DNA from: Dactylosporangium fulvum
GTDB taxonomy: Bacteria; Actinomycetota; Actinomycetes; Mycobacteriales; Micromonosporaceae
Direction: 5' to 3'
Assembly: GCF_025137375.1 (NCBI RefSeq)
Contig: NZ_CP073720.1
Span: forward strand, 6,844,501 to 6,908,500
DNA length: 64,000 nucleotides
Numbering within the stretch: position 1 is the stretch's first letter; each line of letters starts with the position of its first letter. The notes below the pieces were generated by a model. It saw only the letters and a program-made list of their open reading frames with translations. It did no database searches and was not told the origin of the DNA. Made by a program: the position numbers and the translations under genes. Below, piece after piece: positions 1 to 8,427 of this stretch.

Positions 1-596
1 AGCGCCTCCGCCTGGTCGTGGGTGACGAGCAGCGTGGTCACCCGCTCGGCGCGCAGGGCCTCGGCGACGGCGGTGCGCGTGGCCGACCGCAGGGCGGTGT
101 CCAGCGACGAGAACGGCTCGTCGAGGAGCACGAGCGCCGGGCGGCGGGCCAGTGCCCGGGCGAGCGCGACCCGCTGCTGCTGCCCGCCGGACAGCTCGTG
201 CGGATGGCGCCGGGCCAGGGACGCGTCGAGACGGACGAGATCGAGGAGCTCGGCGACGCGATGCCTGCGCTCCGCCCTGGTCCCGGCGGCCCGGGACAGG
301 CCGAACGCGATGTTCGCCTGGACGGTCAGGTGCGGGAACAACGCACCCTCCTGGGCGACATAGCCGATGCTGCGCTTCTCCGGAGGTACCGCTGAAACCA
401 CCCGGCCGGCGAGGGCGATCGTGCCGCCGTCGGCCCGGTCGAACCCGGCGATCAGCCGCAGCAGCGTCGTCTTGCCGCAGCCGGAGGCGCCGAGGATCGC
501 CGTGGTCGTGCCCTCGGCGACGTCCAGGCTCACCCCGTCGAGGACCCGCGCCCGGCCGTAGCTCTTGTGCAGGTCCCGCACCGACAGCGCGGTCAT
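1..596 (-). CDS. Fbp-type ferric iron ABC transporter, ATP-binding subunit (partial)
   Basis: The cytoplasmic ATPase of an iron importer, cut off by the window edge so its C-terminus is missing. Visible motifs are Walker A GASGCGKTT near residue 36, the signature LSGGQQQRV, Walker B LVLLDEP and the switch His in TLLVTHDQ. This order and spacing match FbpC/PotA-type importer ATPases. Its ATG overlaps the TGA of the permease gene (ATGA), so the two are translationally coupled. Iron as substrate is inferred from the neighbouring FbpA-like binding protein and the iron box upstream of the operon. Confidence 0.9.
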   Translation of the reverse strand, partial: MTALSVRDLHKSYGRARVLDGVSLDVAEGTTTAILGASGCGKTTLLRLIAGFDRADGGTIALAGRVVSAVPPEKRSIGYVAQEGALFPHLTVQANIAFGLSRAAGTRAERRHRVAELLDLVRLDASLARRHPHELSGGQQQRVALARALARRPALVLLDEPFSSLDTALRSATRTAVAEALRAERVTTLLVTHDQAEA

Positions 597-2158
597 GGTC
601 TGGCTCCCCGGGTGGACTGACGCAACAGGAGGTACGCCGCCGGCAACGACAGCGCGATCATGCAGACCGCGTAGGGTGCGGCCCGCGGGTAGTCGATCTC
701 GGCGGTGGCGGCCCAGAACTCCGTGGCCAGCGTGTGGGTTCCGGTGGGCGCGAGCAACAGGGTCGCCGTCAGCTCGGTGGTCACGGCGAGGAACACGAGA
801 GCGGCCGCGGACAGCATGCCCGGTGCGGCGAGCGGAACGGTCACCCGGCGGAAGGTTGCCAGGGCGGACCGGCCGAGCGCGCGCGACGCCTCGTCGAGCG
901 TCGGTGGCGCCTGGCCGATCGCCGCCCGCAGGTTCACCATGGCGCGGGGCAGGAACAGCATCACGTAGGCGGCGACGGCCAGCGTGGTGGTCTGGTAGAG
1001 CGGGCGGGCGTACCGGATCGATGCGGTGACCAGCGACAGGCCGACGACGACACCGGGCACGGAGCTGGCCAGGTAGGTGCTGCGTTCCATGACGGTGCTC
1101 ACGATGCTGCGGTACCGCACGGCGAGCCACGCCATGGGGAATCCGATCGCGACGGCGGCCACGGCGGCGAGCGCGCCGAGCTTCGCCGTGGTTCCCAGCA
1201 CCGGCAGGAGCGCGGCCAGGTCCCATGCGCCGGCGGTGCTGTAGGTGAGCCAGTGGATCACACTGTACGCCGGGACGCCGATCGCCAGCCCGAGCAGGGC
1301 CAGCAGCAGAACGATGACGGGTCCGGTGAGCCACCCCAGGCGGGCCGGCACCGCCGGACGGGCGGCACCGGCGCCGAGGCGGGCGGTCCGGGCCCGTCCG
1401 CGGACCAGCACTTCGAGGGTGACGAACGCGAGACAGCACAGCACGAGGACCGCGGCCAGCATGTTGGCCGCCGCGGACGCGAACGTCGACTCGTACTGGG
1501 CGATGATCGCGGTGGTGAACGTGGGGTAGCGCAACTGCTCGATGGCGCCGAACTCGGCGAGCAGATGCAGGGCGACGAGCAGGGCACCGCCCGCCATGGC
1601 CGTCCGCAGCTGCGGCAGCACCACGCGGGCGAAGACCCGCACCGGGCCGGATCCCAGCGCCCGGGCCGACTCCTCCAGGGCAGGGTCCAGGCCGCGGAGC
1701 GTCGCCGCCACCGGCAGCAGCACGAACGGGTAGTACGACAGGGTGGTGACGATGGTGGACGCGGCCAGCCCGTCCAGGCCGGGCCGCACCGTGATCCATG
1801 CATAGCTGTTGATGAATGCCGGGATGGCCAGCGGAGCGGTCAGCAGCGCGAGCCACATCCCGCGCCACGGCAGCGACGTGCGTTCCACGATCCAGGCCAG
1901 GGCGGTGCCGAGCACCAGGCAGCATCCGGTGGCGGTGCCGCACAGCGCGAGGGTGTTGCCCAGCAGTTCGGCGATGAGCGGCCGGAACACGAGCGGCCGG
2001 ATGCCGTCCCAGCCCACCTCGTAGGAGTAGAACGTGATGAACACCAGCGGTACGGCGGCGAACGCCGTGACCGGAACACACAGCGCCAGCAGGCGCAGCG
2101 GTGGGAGCGACCGGAGTCGCCGTACCGCCGCGCCTGCCGCCGGTTCGGTCTGCGGCAT
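593..2158 (-). CDS. Fbp-type iron ABC transporter permease (two fused permease domains)
   Basis: A 521-residue inner-membrane permease. It carries two binding-protein-dependent transport domains in one chain, each with several hydrophobic spans and an EAA-like cytoplasmic loop (PALEESARALGSG in the first half, TLDEASRALGRSA in the second). This fused architecture is typical of FbpB/HitB iron permeases. The gene starts 5 bp after the binding-protein gene ends and overlaps the ATPase start by 4 bp, so it is the middle gene of a three-gene operon. Confidence 0.9.
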   Translation of the reverse strand: MPQTEPAAGAAVRRLRSLPPLRLLALCVPVTAFAAVPLVFITFYSYEVGWDGIRPLVFRPLIAELLGNTLALCGTATGCCLVLGTALAWIVERTSLPWRGMWLALLTAPLAIPAFINSYAWITVRPGLDGLAASTIVTTLSYYPFVLLPVAATLRGLDPALEESARALGSGPVRVFARVVLPQLRTAMAGGALLVALHLLAEFGAIEQLRYPTFTTAIIAQYESTFASAAANMLAAVLVLCCLAFVTLEVLVRGRARTARLGAGAARPAVPARLGWLTGPVIVLLLALLGLAIGVPAYSVIHWLTYSTAGAWDLAALLPVLGTTAKLGALAAVAAVAIGFPMAWLAVRYRSIVSTVMERSTYLASSVPGVVVGLSLVTASIRYARPLYQTTTLAVAAYVMLFLPRAMVNLRAAIGQAPPTLDEASRALGRSALATFRRVTVPLAAPGMLSAAALVFLAVTTELTATLLLAPTGTHTLATEFWAATAEIDYPRAAPYAVCMIALSLPAAYLLLRQSTRGARP

Positions 2159-2163
2159 GTGAC

Positions 2164-3243
2164 TCAGAGGAGTCCGGCCGTTGTCATCAGCTGGGTGACC
2201 TTCTGGCTGTTGAGCTTGGACTCGTCGACAGCGGGCGCGCCGAGCTCCGACAGCGGTTTGAGGGCCGGGTTCGAGGCGACGCCCTCGCCCACCGAGTACT
2301 CGAAGGCGGTGCCGTTGGCGAGGATGGTCTGGCCCTCCTTGCCGGTGATGAAGTTGACCAGCGCCTGCGCCTCGTTGGGGTGCTTGCTCGACTTGAGCAC
2401 GCCGCCGCCGGAGACGCTGACGAACGCGCCGGGGTCCTGGTTGCCGAAGAAGTGCAGCTTGACGTTCTTGCTGTTCTCCTTGGTCTTGGCCTGGTCGGCG
2501 TACCAGTAGTAGTGGTAGATGACGGCGCTGGCGACCGTGCCCGCGTTGACGGCCTTCATCGCGGCGCTGTTGCCGCTGAACGCCTGCCCGTTGTTCTTCA
2601 GCGCGGCCAGCCAGGCGCTGGTGGCCGCCTCACCCTTGAGTTCGAGCATCGCGCTGACGATCGCCTGGAAGTCGGCGCCCTTGGGCGCGGCGCCGTAGCG
2701 GTTCTTCCACGTCGGGTCCTGCAGGTCCATGATCGACTTGGGCAGGTCCGACTCGGTGACCATGGTGGGGTTGTACGCGAGGACGGTCGAGCGTGCCGCG
2801 ATGCCGATCCAGTTCCGGGTGGACGGCACGTATTCGGCCGGCACCTGCGCGAGCGTCGCCGGGGCGATCGGCGCGAACAGTCCCGCGTTCTCGACCAGGG
2901 ACATGGCCGGGGAGTTCTCGGTCAGGAAGACGTCGGCCGGCGACGCGGAGCCCTCGGCGACGAGCTGGTTGGCCATCGTCAGGTCACTGCCCTGGCGGAT
3001 CTCGACCTTGACGCCGGTCTTGGCGGTGAACGCGGCGACCCATTCCTTGGTCAGGGTATCGTGCTGCGCATTATAGAGCACGAGGGTCACGTTGGGGTCG
3101 AGCGCGGCGGTGGAGCCGCCCGACGCCGCCGCTTCCGGCGTCGCGCCGGATCCGCCGCCGCAGGCGGTGAGGAGGATGGCGACGACCGGCACCGTGAGCA
3201 TCGCGAGCAGGCGACGACGAGCGGTCGTTGCGGGGATCAACAC
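2164..3243 (-). CDS. Iron ABC transporter substrate-binding lipoprotein, FbpA-like
   Basis: A 359-residue extracytoplasmic binding protein with a basic N-terminus, a hydrophobic stretch and a lipobox ending in LLTAC near residue 28, predicting a membrane-anchored lipoprotein. The start of the mature protein is a Gly/Ala/Ser linker. A Tyr-rich segment, YHYYWYADQ, in the C-terminal half resembles the tyrosine pair that binds ferric iron in FbpA/HitA proteins. It is the first gene of the operon and sits just downstream of an IdeR/DtxR-like box. The substrate is probably Fe(III), inferred from family and regulation. Confidence 0.9.
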   Translation of the reverse strand: MLIPATTARRRLLAMLTVPVVAILLTACGGGSGATPEAAASGGSTAALDPNVTLVLYNAQHDTLTKEWVAAFTAKTGVKVEIRQGSDLTMANQLVAEGSASPADVFLTENSPAMSLVENAGLFAPIAPATLAQVPAEYVPSTRNWIGIAARSTVLAYNPTMVTESDLPKSIMDLQDPTWKNRYGAAPKGADFQAIVSAMLELKGEAATSAWLAALKNNGQAFSGNSAAMKAVNAGTVASAVIYHYYWYADQAKTKENSKNVKLHFFGNQDPGAFVSVSGGGVLKSSKHPNEAQALVNFITGKEGQTILANGTAFEYSVGEGVASNPALKPLSELGAPAVDESKLNSQKVTQLMTTAGLL

Positions 3244-3281
3244 GGGGGGCTTCCTTCGGTCGGAGGTCCAGGTAGGGCGTG

Positions 3282-3300
3282 TTAGGATTGCCTAACCTAG
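3282..3300. promoter_or_regulatory. IdeR/DtxR-like iron box
   Basis: The sequence TTAGGATTGCCTAACCTAG matches the 19-bp IdeR/DtxR consensus TTAGGTTAGGCTAACCTAA at 15 positions. It lies 39 bp upstream of the iron-binding lipoprotein start, where it could block transcription of the importer when iron is plentiful. The response regulator gene is divergent, so its promoter might also be affected. Confidence 0.8.
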
Positions 3301-3328
3301 CTTTTGCACTGCCGCATATTTCGCCAAT

Positions 3329-3344
3329 CCCCCAAAATTGGGGG
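3329..3344. promoter_or_regulatory. Palindrome CCCCCAA-AA-TTGGGGG upstream of response regulator
   Basis: Two 7-bp arms, CCCCCAA and TTGGGGG, flank a 2-bp AA centre. The site lies about 50 bp upstream of the chosen ATG of the NarL-type regulator, in the divergent region shared with the iron importer. It is a candidate autoregulatory site for that regulator. This role is inferred from position and symmetry only. Confidence 0.4.
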
Positions 3345-3394
3345 GCGTACTGCCGAAGGAACCTGTCTGCGATGACGAGCCGTTGAGAACGCCG

Positions 3395-4051
3395 ATGACA
3401 CGGTCGGCATCGCTCACACAAACGGCCCGGGCCGGCAGGCGTTCCCGGGCCGTGCTGGTGATCGACGATCACCGGGTGTTCACCGACGTGCTCAGCTTCG
3501 CGCTGGACGCGCAGCCCGACCTCCGCTGCGTGGCCGTGGCGCACTCGGCGCGGGACGCGCTGGCGACCGCGGCGCATCGCGGCTTCGACGTGGCCATCGT
3601 GGATCTGCAACTGCCGGACGGCACCGGCCTGGACGTCGTGCACGAGCTGCGTGCCCTGCGCCCGGACGCACAGCTGATCGTGCTGACCGGCCATCCTCGG
3701 CCCGGCCTCGCCGAACAGGCCCGCGACGCCGGGGCCGACGCGTTGCTGGCGAAGGACGATGCGCTGCGCAGCGTCCTCGACGTCATCCGCGGCACCGAAC
3801 CGCCGGACGAGACGGCCGGCGGGGCACCTGTCCCGGTCCCGCGCCTGAGCCCGCGCGAACGGGAAGTGCTGACCCTGCTGGCCACGGGCGCGCACGCCGG
3901 GCAGATCGCCGGCGAACTGGACCTGTCGGTGCACACCGTGCGCGACTACGTCAAGGCGATCCTGTCCAAGCTCGGGGCGCACTCCCAGCTCGACGCCGTG
4001 GCCGCCGCCGACCGGCTCGGCCTGATCGTCCGCGCGGACCGCTTCCGGTGA
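3395..4051 (+). CDS. NarL/LuxR-family response regulator
   Basis: A 218-residue regulator with a receiver domain (VLVIDDHRVF acidic pocket, phospho-acceptor Asp near residue 70 in AIVDLQLPDG, and conserved Lys in LLAKDD). A C-terminal LuxR-type helix-turn-helix follows (LSPREREVLTLLATG through LSVHTVRDYVKAILSKL). The ATG at 3395 is preferred over a TTG at 3338, because the upstream start would place a palindrome inside the coding region. The stop overlaps the kinase start (GTGA), so this is a coupled two-component system. The signal and targets are unknown. Confidence 0.88.
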   Translation: MTRSASLTQTARAGRRSRAVLVIDDHRVFTDVLSFALDAQPDLRCVAVAHSARDALATAAHRGFDVAIVDLQLPDGTGLDVVHELRALRPDAQLIVLTGHPRPGLAEQARDAGADALLAKDDALRSVLDVIRGTEPPDETAGGAPVPVPRLSPREREVLTLLATGAHAGQIAGELDLSVHTVRDYVKAILSKLGAHSQLDAVAAADRLGLIVRADRFR

Positions 4052-5376
4052 GGCGGCCACCCCGCCCGCCGACGCTACGGCGGGCGCTGCTGTGCCACGT
4101 GCTGCTCGCCGGTCTCGTGACGGTCGTCACCGCGGCCGGCGCGGCGACCACCGCGTGGCGCACCTCGAACCAGCAGGCGGCGCGCACCGCGCTCCAGGTT
4201 TCCGCCGCCATCGCCGACGCGGCGATCACGAGCCTCGCTGCGCACGACTTCGGCGCACCTGGCGGGTACGACCGTGCGGACGTCCTGGACCGGCTGCAAC
4301 CGTTCCTGCGGTCCGGGACCGTGTACCGCGTCAAGCTCTGGATCGTCGAGGGCGACCGGGCCAGGATCCTGGTGTCGGACGAGGCGCGCATCGAGGGAAC
4401 GTCACGGGGCACGGACAGCGGACCGCTGCGATCGATCGGGTCGGCGGGGCAACGCACCTTCAACGTGCCCGACGACGTGGAGCACCGCTACGAAACAACC
4501 CGCCAGGACCAGTTGCTGGAGGTCTTCCTCGACTTCCGCGACGAGGCACGCAACGTCCTGAGCCTGGAGCTCTACGTGCCGGTCGGTGGTGACGCCGCCG
4601 CGCTCCAGGCGATGACCGACCAGCTCCCGCTGCTCGTCGCCGGGGCACTGGGCATCGGACTCGCCACGCTCCCGCTCACCGTCGCCGCGAGCCGGCGCAC
4701 GCGCCGCACCGCCGAGCGCTACGCGGTCCTCGCCACACTGGCCGTCACGGCGTCGGACCGCGAGCGGCGTGAGCTCGCCCAGCGCCTGCACGACGGCCCC
4801 ATCCAGGCTCTCTCCGCCGCCAGTGTCGTGATGTCGCTGGACACGATGACGCTGCCGGGCGTGCCACCGGCGGACTCCCGCACGCTCGCGCACGACCTCG
4901 TCCGCGACAGCATCCGGCAGCTGCGGACCCTGACCGACGACGTCGTCCCCGAGCCGATCCCGGCCGCGGACCTCGCCGCCCGGCTGCCCGCGTTGCTTCG
5001 CCCGGCGGTACCGGAACCGATCGCGCTCGACGTCCGCGTCGCGCACCACGATCCCGGCGCCGATCTCAACGACGACCACGCGCTCCTTGTCGCCCGCAGC
5101 GCCCGGGAACTGGTCCGCAACGCCGTGCGGCACGGCCGGCCCGCCCGCGTCAGCGTCGTCCTCGACGTCGGCGACACGCTGCGGCTCACGGTCGACGACA
5201 ACGGCGCCGGGTTCGATCCCCGCCGCGGGCCGCAACCCGGCCACGTCGGCCTGACCCTGATCGCACAGGCCGTGGCCGACGCCGGCGGCACCCTGTCGCT
5301 GCGCTCCAGCCCGGACGCGGGCTGCACGGCGACCGTCCAGCTGCCCCTCCCCCGCAGGCCGCACCAGGGTGCGTAG
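4048..5376 (+). CDS. Two-component sensor histidine kinase (NarL partner type)
   Basis: A 442-residue membrane kinase. A first transmembrane helix lies at about residues 12-36 and a second near 192-214, with an extracytoplasmic sensing segment of about 150 residues between. The dimerisation/phosphoacceptor motif is ERRELAQRLHDGPIQ with His about 248. The ATPase domain has an N-box (LVRNAVRHG), a G1-like DDNGAGFDP and GHVGLTLI. The GTG start overlaps the regulator stop by 4 bp. The sensed signal is unknown; proximity to the iron importer is suggestive only. Confidence 0.88.
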   Translation: MRRPPRPPTLRRALLCHVLLAGLVTVVTAAGAATTAWRTSNQQAARTALQVSAAIADAAITSLAAHDFGAPGGYDRADVLDRLQPFLRSGTVYRVKLWIVEGDRARILVSDEARIEGTSRGTDSGPLRSIGSAGQRTFNVPDDVEHRYETTRQDQLLEVFLDFRDEARNVLSLELYVPVGGDAAALQAMTDQLPLLVAGALGIGLATLPLTVAASRRTRRTAERYAVLATLAVTASDRERRELAQRLHDGPIQALSAASVVMSLDTMTLPGVPPADSRTLAHDLVRDSIRQLRTLTDDVVPEPIPAADLAARLPALLRPAVPEPIALDVRVAHHDPGADLNDDHALLVARSARELVRNAVRHGRPARVSVVLDVGDTLRLTVDDNGAGFDPRRGPQPGHVGLTLIAQAVADAGGTLSLRSSPDAGCTATVQLPLPRRPHQGA

Positions 5377-5383
5377 CAACCAC

Positions 5384-6313
5384 TCACGACCCGTCAGAAC
5401 GTAGGCGTTCGTACGCCCATTCCTCGAAGGTCGTGAGCGGGATGCCGAGTTCCCGCGCGTATTCCGGGCGGGCGGGTTGCCCGGCCACTTCCAGGAGGTC
5501 GTGCGGGGCGGTCGCCCACTCCGGCATGCCTGCGGCGAGCGCCTGCTCCTCGGTCAGGTCGGGCGCGGTCAGCTCGGTGCCCAGAGCGCGGGAGAGAACG
5601 CCGGCGATGTCCGTCATCGTCAGGTAGTCGCTTGCCAGCTCCAGCTCGACGCGGTCGAACCGCTGCGGCGCGGCGATGGCAGCGGCGGCCGCCGTGCCGA
5701 TGTCGGCGACCGCGACGAGGGAGAGCCGGGTCTCGGGCTTCAGCACGGTCACCAGGCCGCCCTCGACACCGCGGGGGAACAGGTATGCCGTGGCGGGCAG
5801 GAAGTTCTCCATGAAGAAGCCGGGCTTGATGAGCGTCCAGTGCGTGAAGCCCGCCTCGCGCAAACGGTCCTGGATCCCGACCTTGGCGGCGTAGACCGGC
5901 TCCATGGACGCCCAGCGGCCCTCGGCCCAGCCGGGGACCTCGGTGTGCCGGCCGGCGCCGGAGACGGACGAGTGCACGAACTGCGGCACTTTCGCGGCCA
6001 GCGCGCCTTCGATCAGGTTGACGCCCTGGGTCAGCTCGCTTCCGAAGTCGAAGGCATCTCCCTTCAGCTCGGGCATCTGCACCGAGAAGACGGCCCGGGC
6101 TCCTTCGGTGGCCCTGAACACGGAGTCACGGTCGCGCAGATCGCCGGTGACCAGTTCGGCACCGAGCGCCTCGAGTGCCCTGGCCCGGTCGGTTGCGGGA
6201 TCACGGACCAGCGCTCGGACGGGAACGCCGGTCGCGAGCAGGGCCCGGGCGGTGGCGCCACCCTGTCGCCCGGTCGCGCCGACGACCAGGACGGGTGCGG
6301 AATTGGTGGACAC
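5384..6313 (-). CDS. NmrA-like NAD(P)-binding oxidoreductase
   Basis: A 309-residue atypical short-chain dehydrogenase/NmrA family protein. The Rossmann motif is VLVVGATGRQGG near the N-terminus, followed by a sensor-like region typical of NmrA/HSCARG proteins. The GTG start at 6313 is chosen because GGAGGAG lies just ahead of it; a longer frame back to 6394 would read through two operator-like palindromes. The gene is divergent from a TetR regulator that probably represses it. Substrate or redox-sensing role unknown. Confidence 0.85.
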   Translation of the reverse strand: MSTNSAPVLVVGATGRQGGATARALLATGVPVRALVRDPATDRARALEALGAELVTGDLRDRDSVFRATEGARAVFSVQMPELKGDAFDFGSELTQGVNLIEGALAAKVPQFVHSSVSGAGRHTEVPGWAEGRWASMEPVYAAKVGIQDRLREAGFTHWTLIKPGFFMENFLPATAYLFPRGVEGGLVTVLKPETRLSLVAVADIGTAAAAAIAAPQRFDRVELELASDYLTMTDIAGVLSRALGTELTAPDLTEEQALAAGMPEWATAPHDLLEVAGQPARPEYARELGIPLTTFEEWAYERLRSDGS

Positions 6314-6341
6314 GAGGCTCCTCCTGTGGTGCGCAAGCACT

Positions 6342-6362
6342 AAACGGCGGGGCCCGCCGTTT
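6342..6362. promoter_or_regulatory. TetR operator 1 (perfect 21-bp palindrome)
   Basis: Ten-base arms AAACGGCGGG and CCCGCCGTTT flank one central G in the divergent region between the NmrA-like and TetR genes. It is a perfect palindrome of the size used by TetR dimers. Confidence 0.75.
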
Positions 6363-6375
6363 CTGTTCCGATAAG

Positions 6376-6396
6376 ATACGGCGGACCCCGCCATTT
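6376..6396. promoter_or_regulatory. TetR operator 2 (imperfect copy)
   Basis: A second 21-bp site, starting ATACGGCGG and ending CCCCGCCATTT, matches operator 1 at 17 positions. Start-to-start spacing is 34 bp. It ends 21 bp before the TetR ATG, so the regulator probably controls both itself and the NmrA-like gene. Confidence 0.7.
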
Positions 6397-6417
6397 AGCA
6401 AACCTTGAGGTGACGCC

Positions 6418-6984
6418 ATGACCGGCCAGCGCGCGGACGCCCGCCGTAACTTCGCGCGCCTGCTCGCTGTGGCCGAGGAGGCGATCGCCGCGCACGGCGC
6501 CGACGCCTCCCTGGAGCAGATCGCCCGCACCGCGGGCGTCGGATCGGCCACCGTGCGCCGGCACTTTCCCAACCGCCGCGCACTGCTCGAGGCGGTCTTC
6601 CGCGAACGGGTCGAGACCCTGTGCGCTCACGCCCGCGACCGGGCCGGCGCGGCCGACTCCCGGGCCGCGCTGCTGGAGTGGCTGAGCGAGGTCACCGCGT
6701 ACGCCGCAACCATCCGAGGGCTGGCCATCGCACTGACCCTCGACAGCGCGGCCGACCCCGGTGCCATGCAGGAGAACTGCGCCACGGCGCAGCTCACCGA
6801 AGCGGGCGAACCGCTGGTGCGCCGCGCCGCGAGCGATGGTGCGCTGGCACCGGGCGTGACCGTCACCGATCTGCTCACCCTGATCACCGGCATCGCCCTG
6901 GCCACGGAGAACCACCCGGACCCCGCCGGCGAAGCGGATCGGCTGCTCGGCCTGACCGTGGCGGGCGTCAGCCCCGGCCGGTAA
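6418..6984 (+). CDS. TetR/AcrR-family transcriptional regulator
   Basis: A 188-residue repressor. The N-terminal helix-turn-helix spans about residues 20-60 (ASLEQIARTAGVGSATVRRHFPNRRALLEAVF), followed by an all-helical ligand-binding domain without recognisable ligand motifs. It is transcribed divergently from the NmrA-like oxidoreductase, with two matching palindromes between them, so it most likely represses both genes until an unknown small molecule binds. Confidence 0.9.
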   Translation: MTGQRADARRNFARLLAVAEEAIAAHGADASLEQIARTAGVGSATVRRHFPNRRALLEAVFRERVETLCAHARDRAGAADSRAALLEWLSEVTAYAATIRGLAIALTLDSAADPGAMQENCATAQLTEAGEPLVRRAASDGALAPGVTVTDLLTLITGIALATENHPDPAGEADRLLGLTVAGVSPGR

Positions 6985-7014
6985 ACGATTCGGCCGCCGC
7001 GGCAACAGAAGGGT

Positions 7015-8427
7015 GTGACCTCAACCAACCTGCTGTCCACGCGGCTGAGCCGGCGCCGGTTCGTCGGCGGCGCGGCGGTCGCCGGCATGGCGCTGGCCGC
7101 CGGCTGCGCTCATGAAGACGACGACGCCTTCGGCGCCGGTGTGCTCGCGGGCGGGCCGGCGGAGCAGTTCACGCCGCCGACGGCCAAGCTGACCGGAACG
7201 CTGCGGATCCTCGCCTGGAGCCATTTCGTGCCGACGTACGACCGCTGGTTCGACGAATTCGTCCGCCGGTGGGCCGGCCGGGTCGGCGTCGACGTCACCG
7301 TCGACCATGTCGATCTGGGCCAGATCACGACCCGGGTGGCGGCCGAGATCTACGCCGGTCGCGGGCACGACCTCATCCAGTACGTGGCGCCGCTGCCGCA
7401 GTTCGAACCGGCGGTGCTGGACCTGACCGATCTCGTCCGGGAGGCCAACCAGCGGTGGGGTCCGCAGCTGGAACTGTGCCGGCGGTCGAGCTTCAACCCG
7501 GTGACGAACCGGTACTTCGCCTATGCGCCGGGCTGGGTTCCGGATCCCGGGAACTACCGGCGCTCGATGTGGTCGAGCATCGGCCTGCCCGGCGGCCCGT
7601 CGAGCTGGGACGAACTGCTGCGCGGCGGGGCCGAGATCCGCCGCGCGACCGGCGTCCAGCTCGGGCTCGGCATGTCGCAGGAGCTCGATTCGAACATGGT
7701 CGGCCGTTCCCTGCTGTGGTCGTTCGGATCGTCCGTCCAGGACGGCGAGGGCCGGGTCACGCTCGACGTGCCGGAGACCGTCGCGGCGGTGGAGTTCATG
7801 ACCCGGCTGTACCGCCAGACCATGACCGACGAGGTCTTCTCGTGGATCCCCAGCTCCAACAACCAGGGGCTGGTCGCCGGGCGGTTGTCGTACATCAGCA
7901 ACTCGATCTCCGCCTGGCGCACCGCGCAGCGCTCCACCCCCGCGGTCGCGGCGGACGTCGACTTCGCGCCGGCGCTGGCCGGCCCGGCGGGCGCCCTGGC
8001 CGCGCATCACCTGGTGCACAACTGGGTCATCCCGAAGTACGCCACCGGGGCCGCCGCGGGACAGGAGTTCCTGTTGCACTACACCGCGAACTTCGCCGCC
8101 GCCACCTACGCGTCGACGCTGTACGACCTGTGCGCCTGGCCGGGCCGTACCCCAGAGCTCGCGACCTGGCTGCGGCGCGACCCGTTCCGCGCCGACCCGC
8201 CCGGCAAGCTCGCGCTGCTCGCCGACGCCGCCCGGTGGAGCGCCGACCTCGGCCACCCCGGCACGGCCAACGCCGCCATCGGCGAGGTCACCAGCAGCTT
8301 CGTCATCCCCGACATGTTCGCCCGCGCGGCGCGCGGCGAGGTCAGCGCCGCGGTCGCGGTCGCCGACGCCGCGGCGCAGGTCCGGTCCATCTACGCCAAG
8401 TGGCGGACCCGCGGGCTGGTGGCCTGA
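7015..8427 (+). CDS. Sugar-type ABC transporter substrate-binding lipoprotein
   Basis: A 470-residue family 1 extracellular solute-binding protein. The N-terminus has a twin-arginine-like SRRRFVGG motif, a hydrophobic stretch and a lipobox ending LAAGC near residue 25, predicting export (possibly by Tat) and lipid anchoring. The body starts LRILAWSHFVPTYDRWFDEF, as in sugar-binding proteins. The GTG start follows AGAAGGGT. Its TGA overlaps the ATG of the first permease. The substrate is probably a carbohydrate, inferred from the MalF/MalG-like partners. Confidence 0.85.
   Translation: MTSTNLLSTRLSRRRFVGGAAVAGMALAAGCAHEDDDAFGAGVLAGGPAEQFTPPTAKLTGTLRILAWSHFVPTYDRWFDEFVRRWAGRVGVDVTVDHVDLGQITTRVAAEIYAGRGHDLIQYVAPLPQFEPAVLDLTDLVREANQRWGPQLELCRRSSFNPVTNRYFAYAPGWVPDPGNYRRSMWSSIGLPGGPSSWDELLRGGAEIRRATGVQLGLGMSQELDSNMVGRSLLWSFGSSVQDGEGRVTLDVPETVAAVEFMTRLYRQTMTDEVFSWIPSSNNQGLVAGRLSYISNSISAWRTAQRSTPAVAADVDFAPALAGPAGALAAHHLVHNWVIPKYATGAAAGQEFLLHYTANFAAATYASTLYDLCAWPGRTPELATWLRRDPFRADPPGKLALLADAARWSADLGHPGTANAAIGEVTSSFVIPDMFARAARGEVSAAVAVADAAAQVRSIYAKWRTRGLVA

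Noticed and set aside
152..2509. 785-codon plus-strand open frame opposite the iron permease
   Set aside because: It is Arg/Gly/Gln-rich, antisense to a clear two-domain permease, and has no domain; high-GC DNA gives such shadows routinely.
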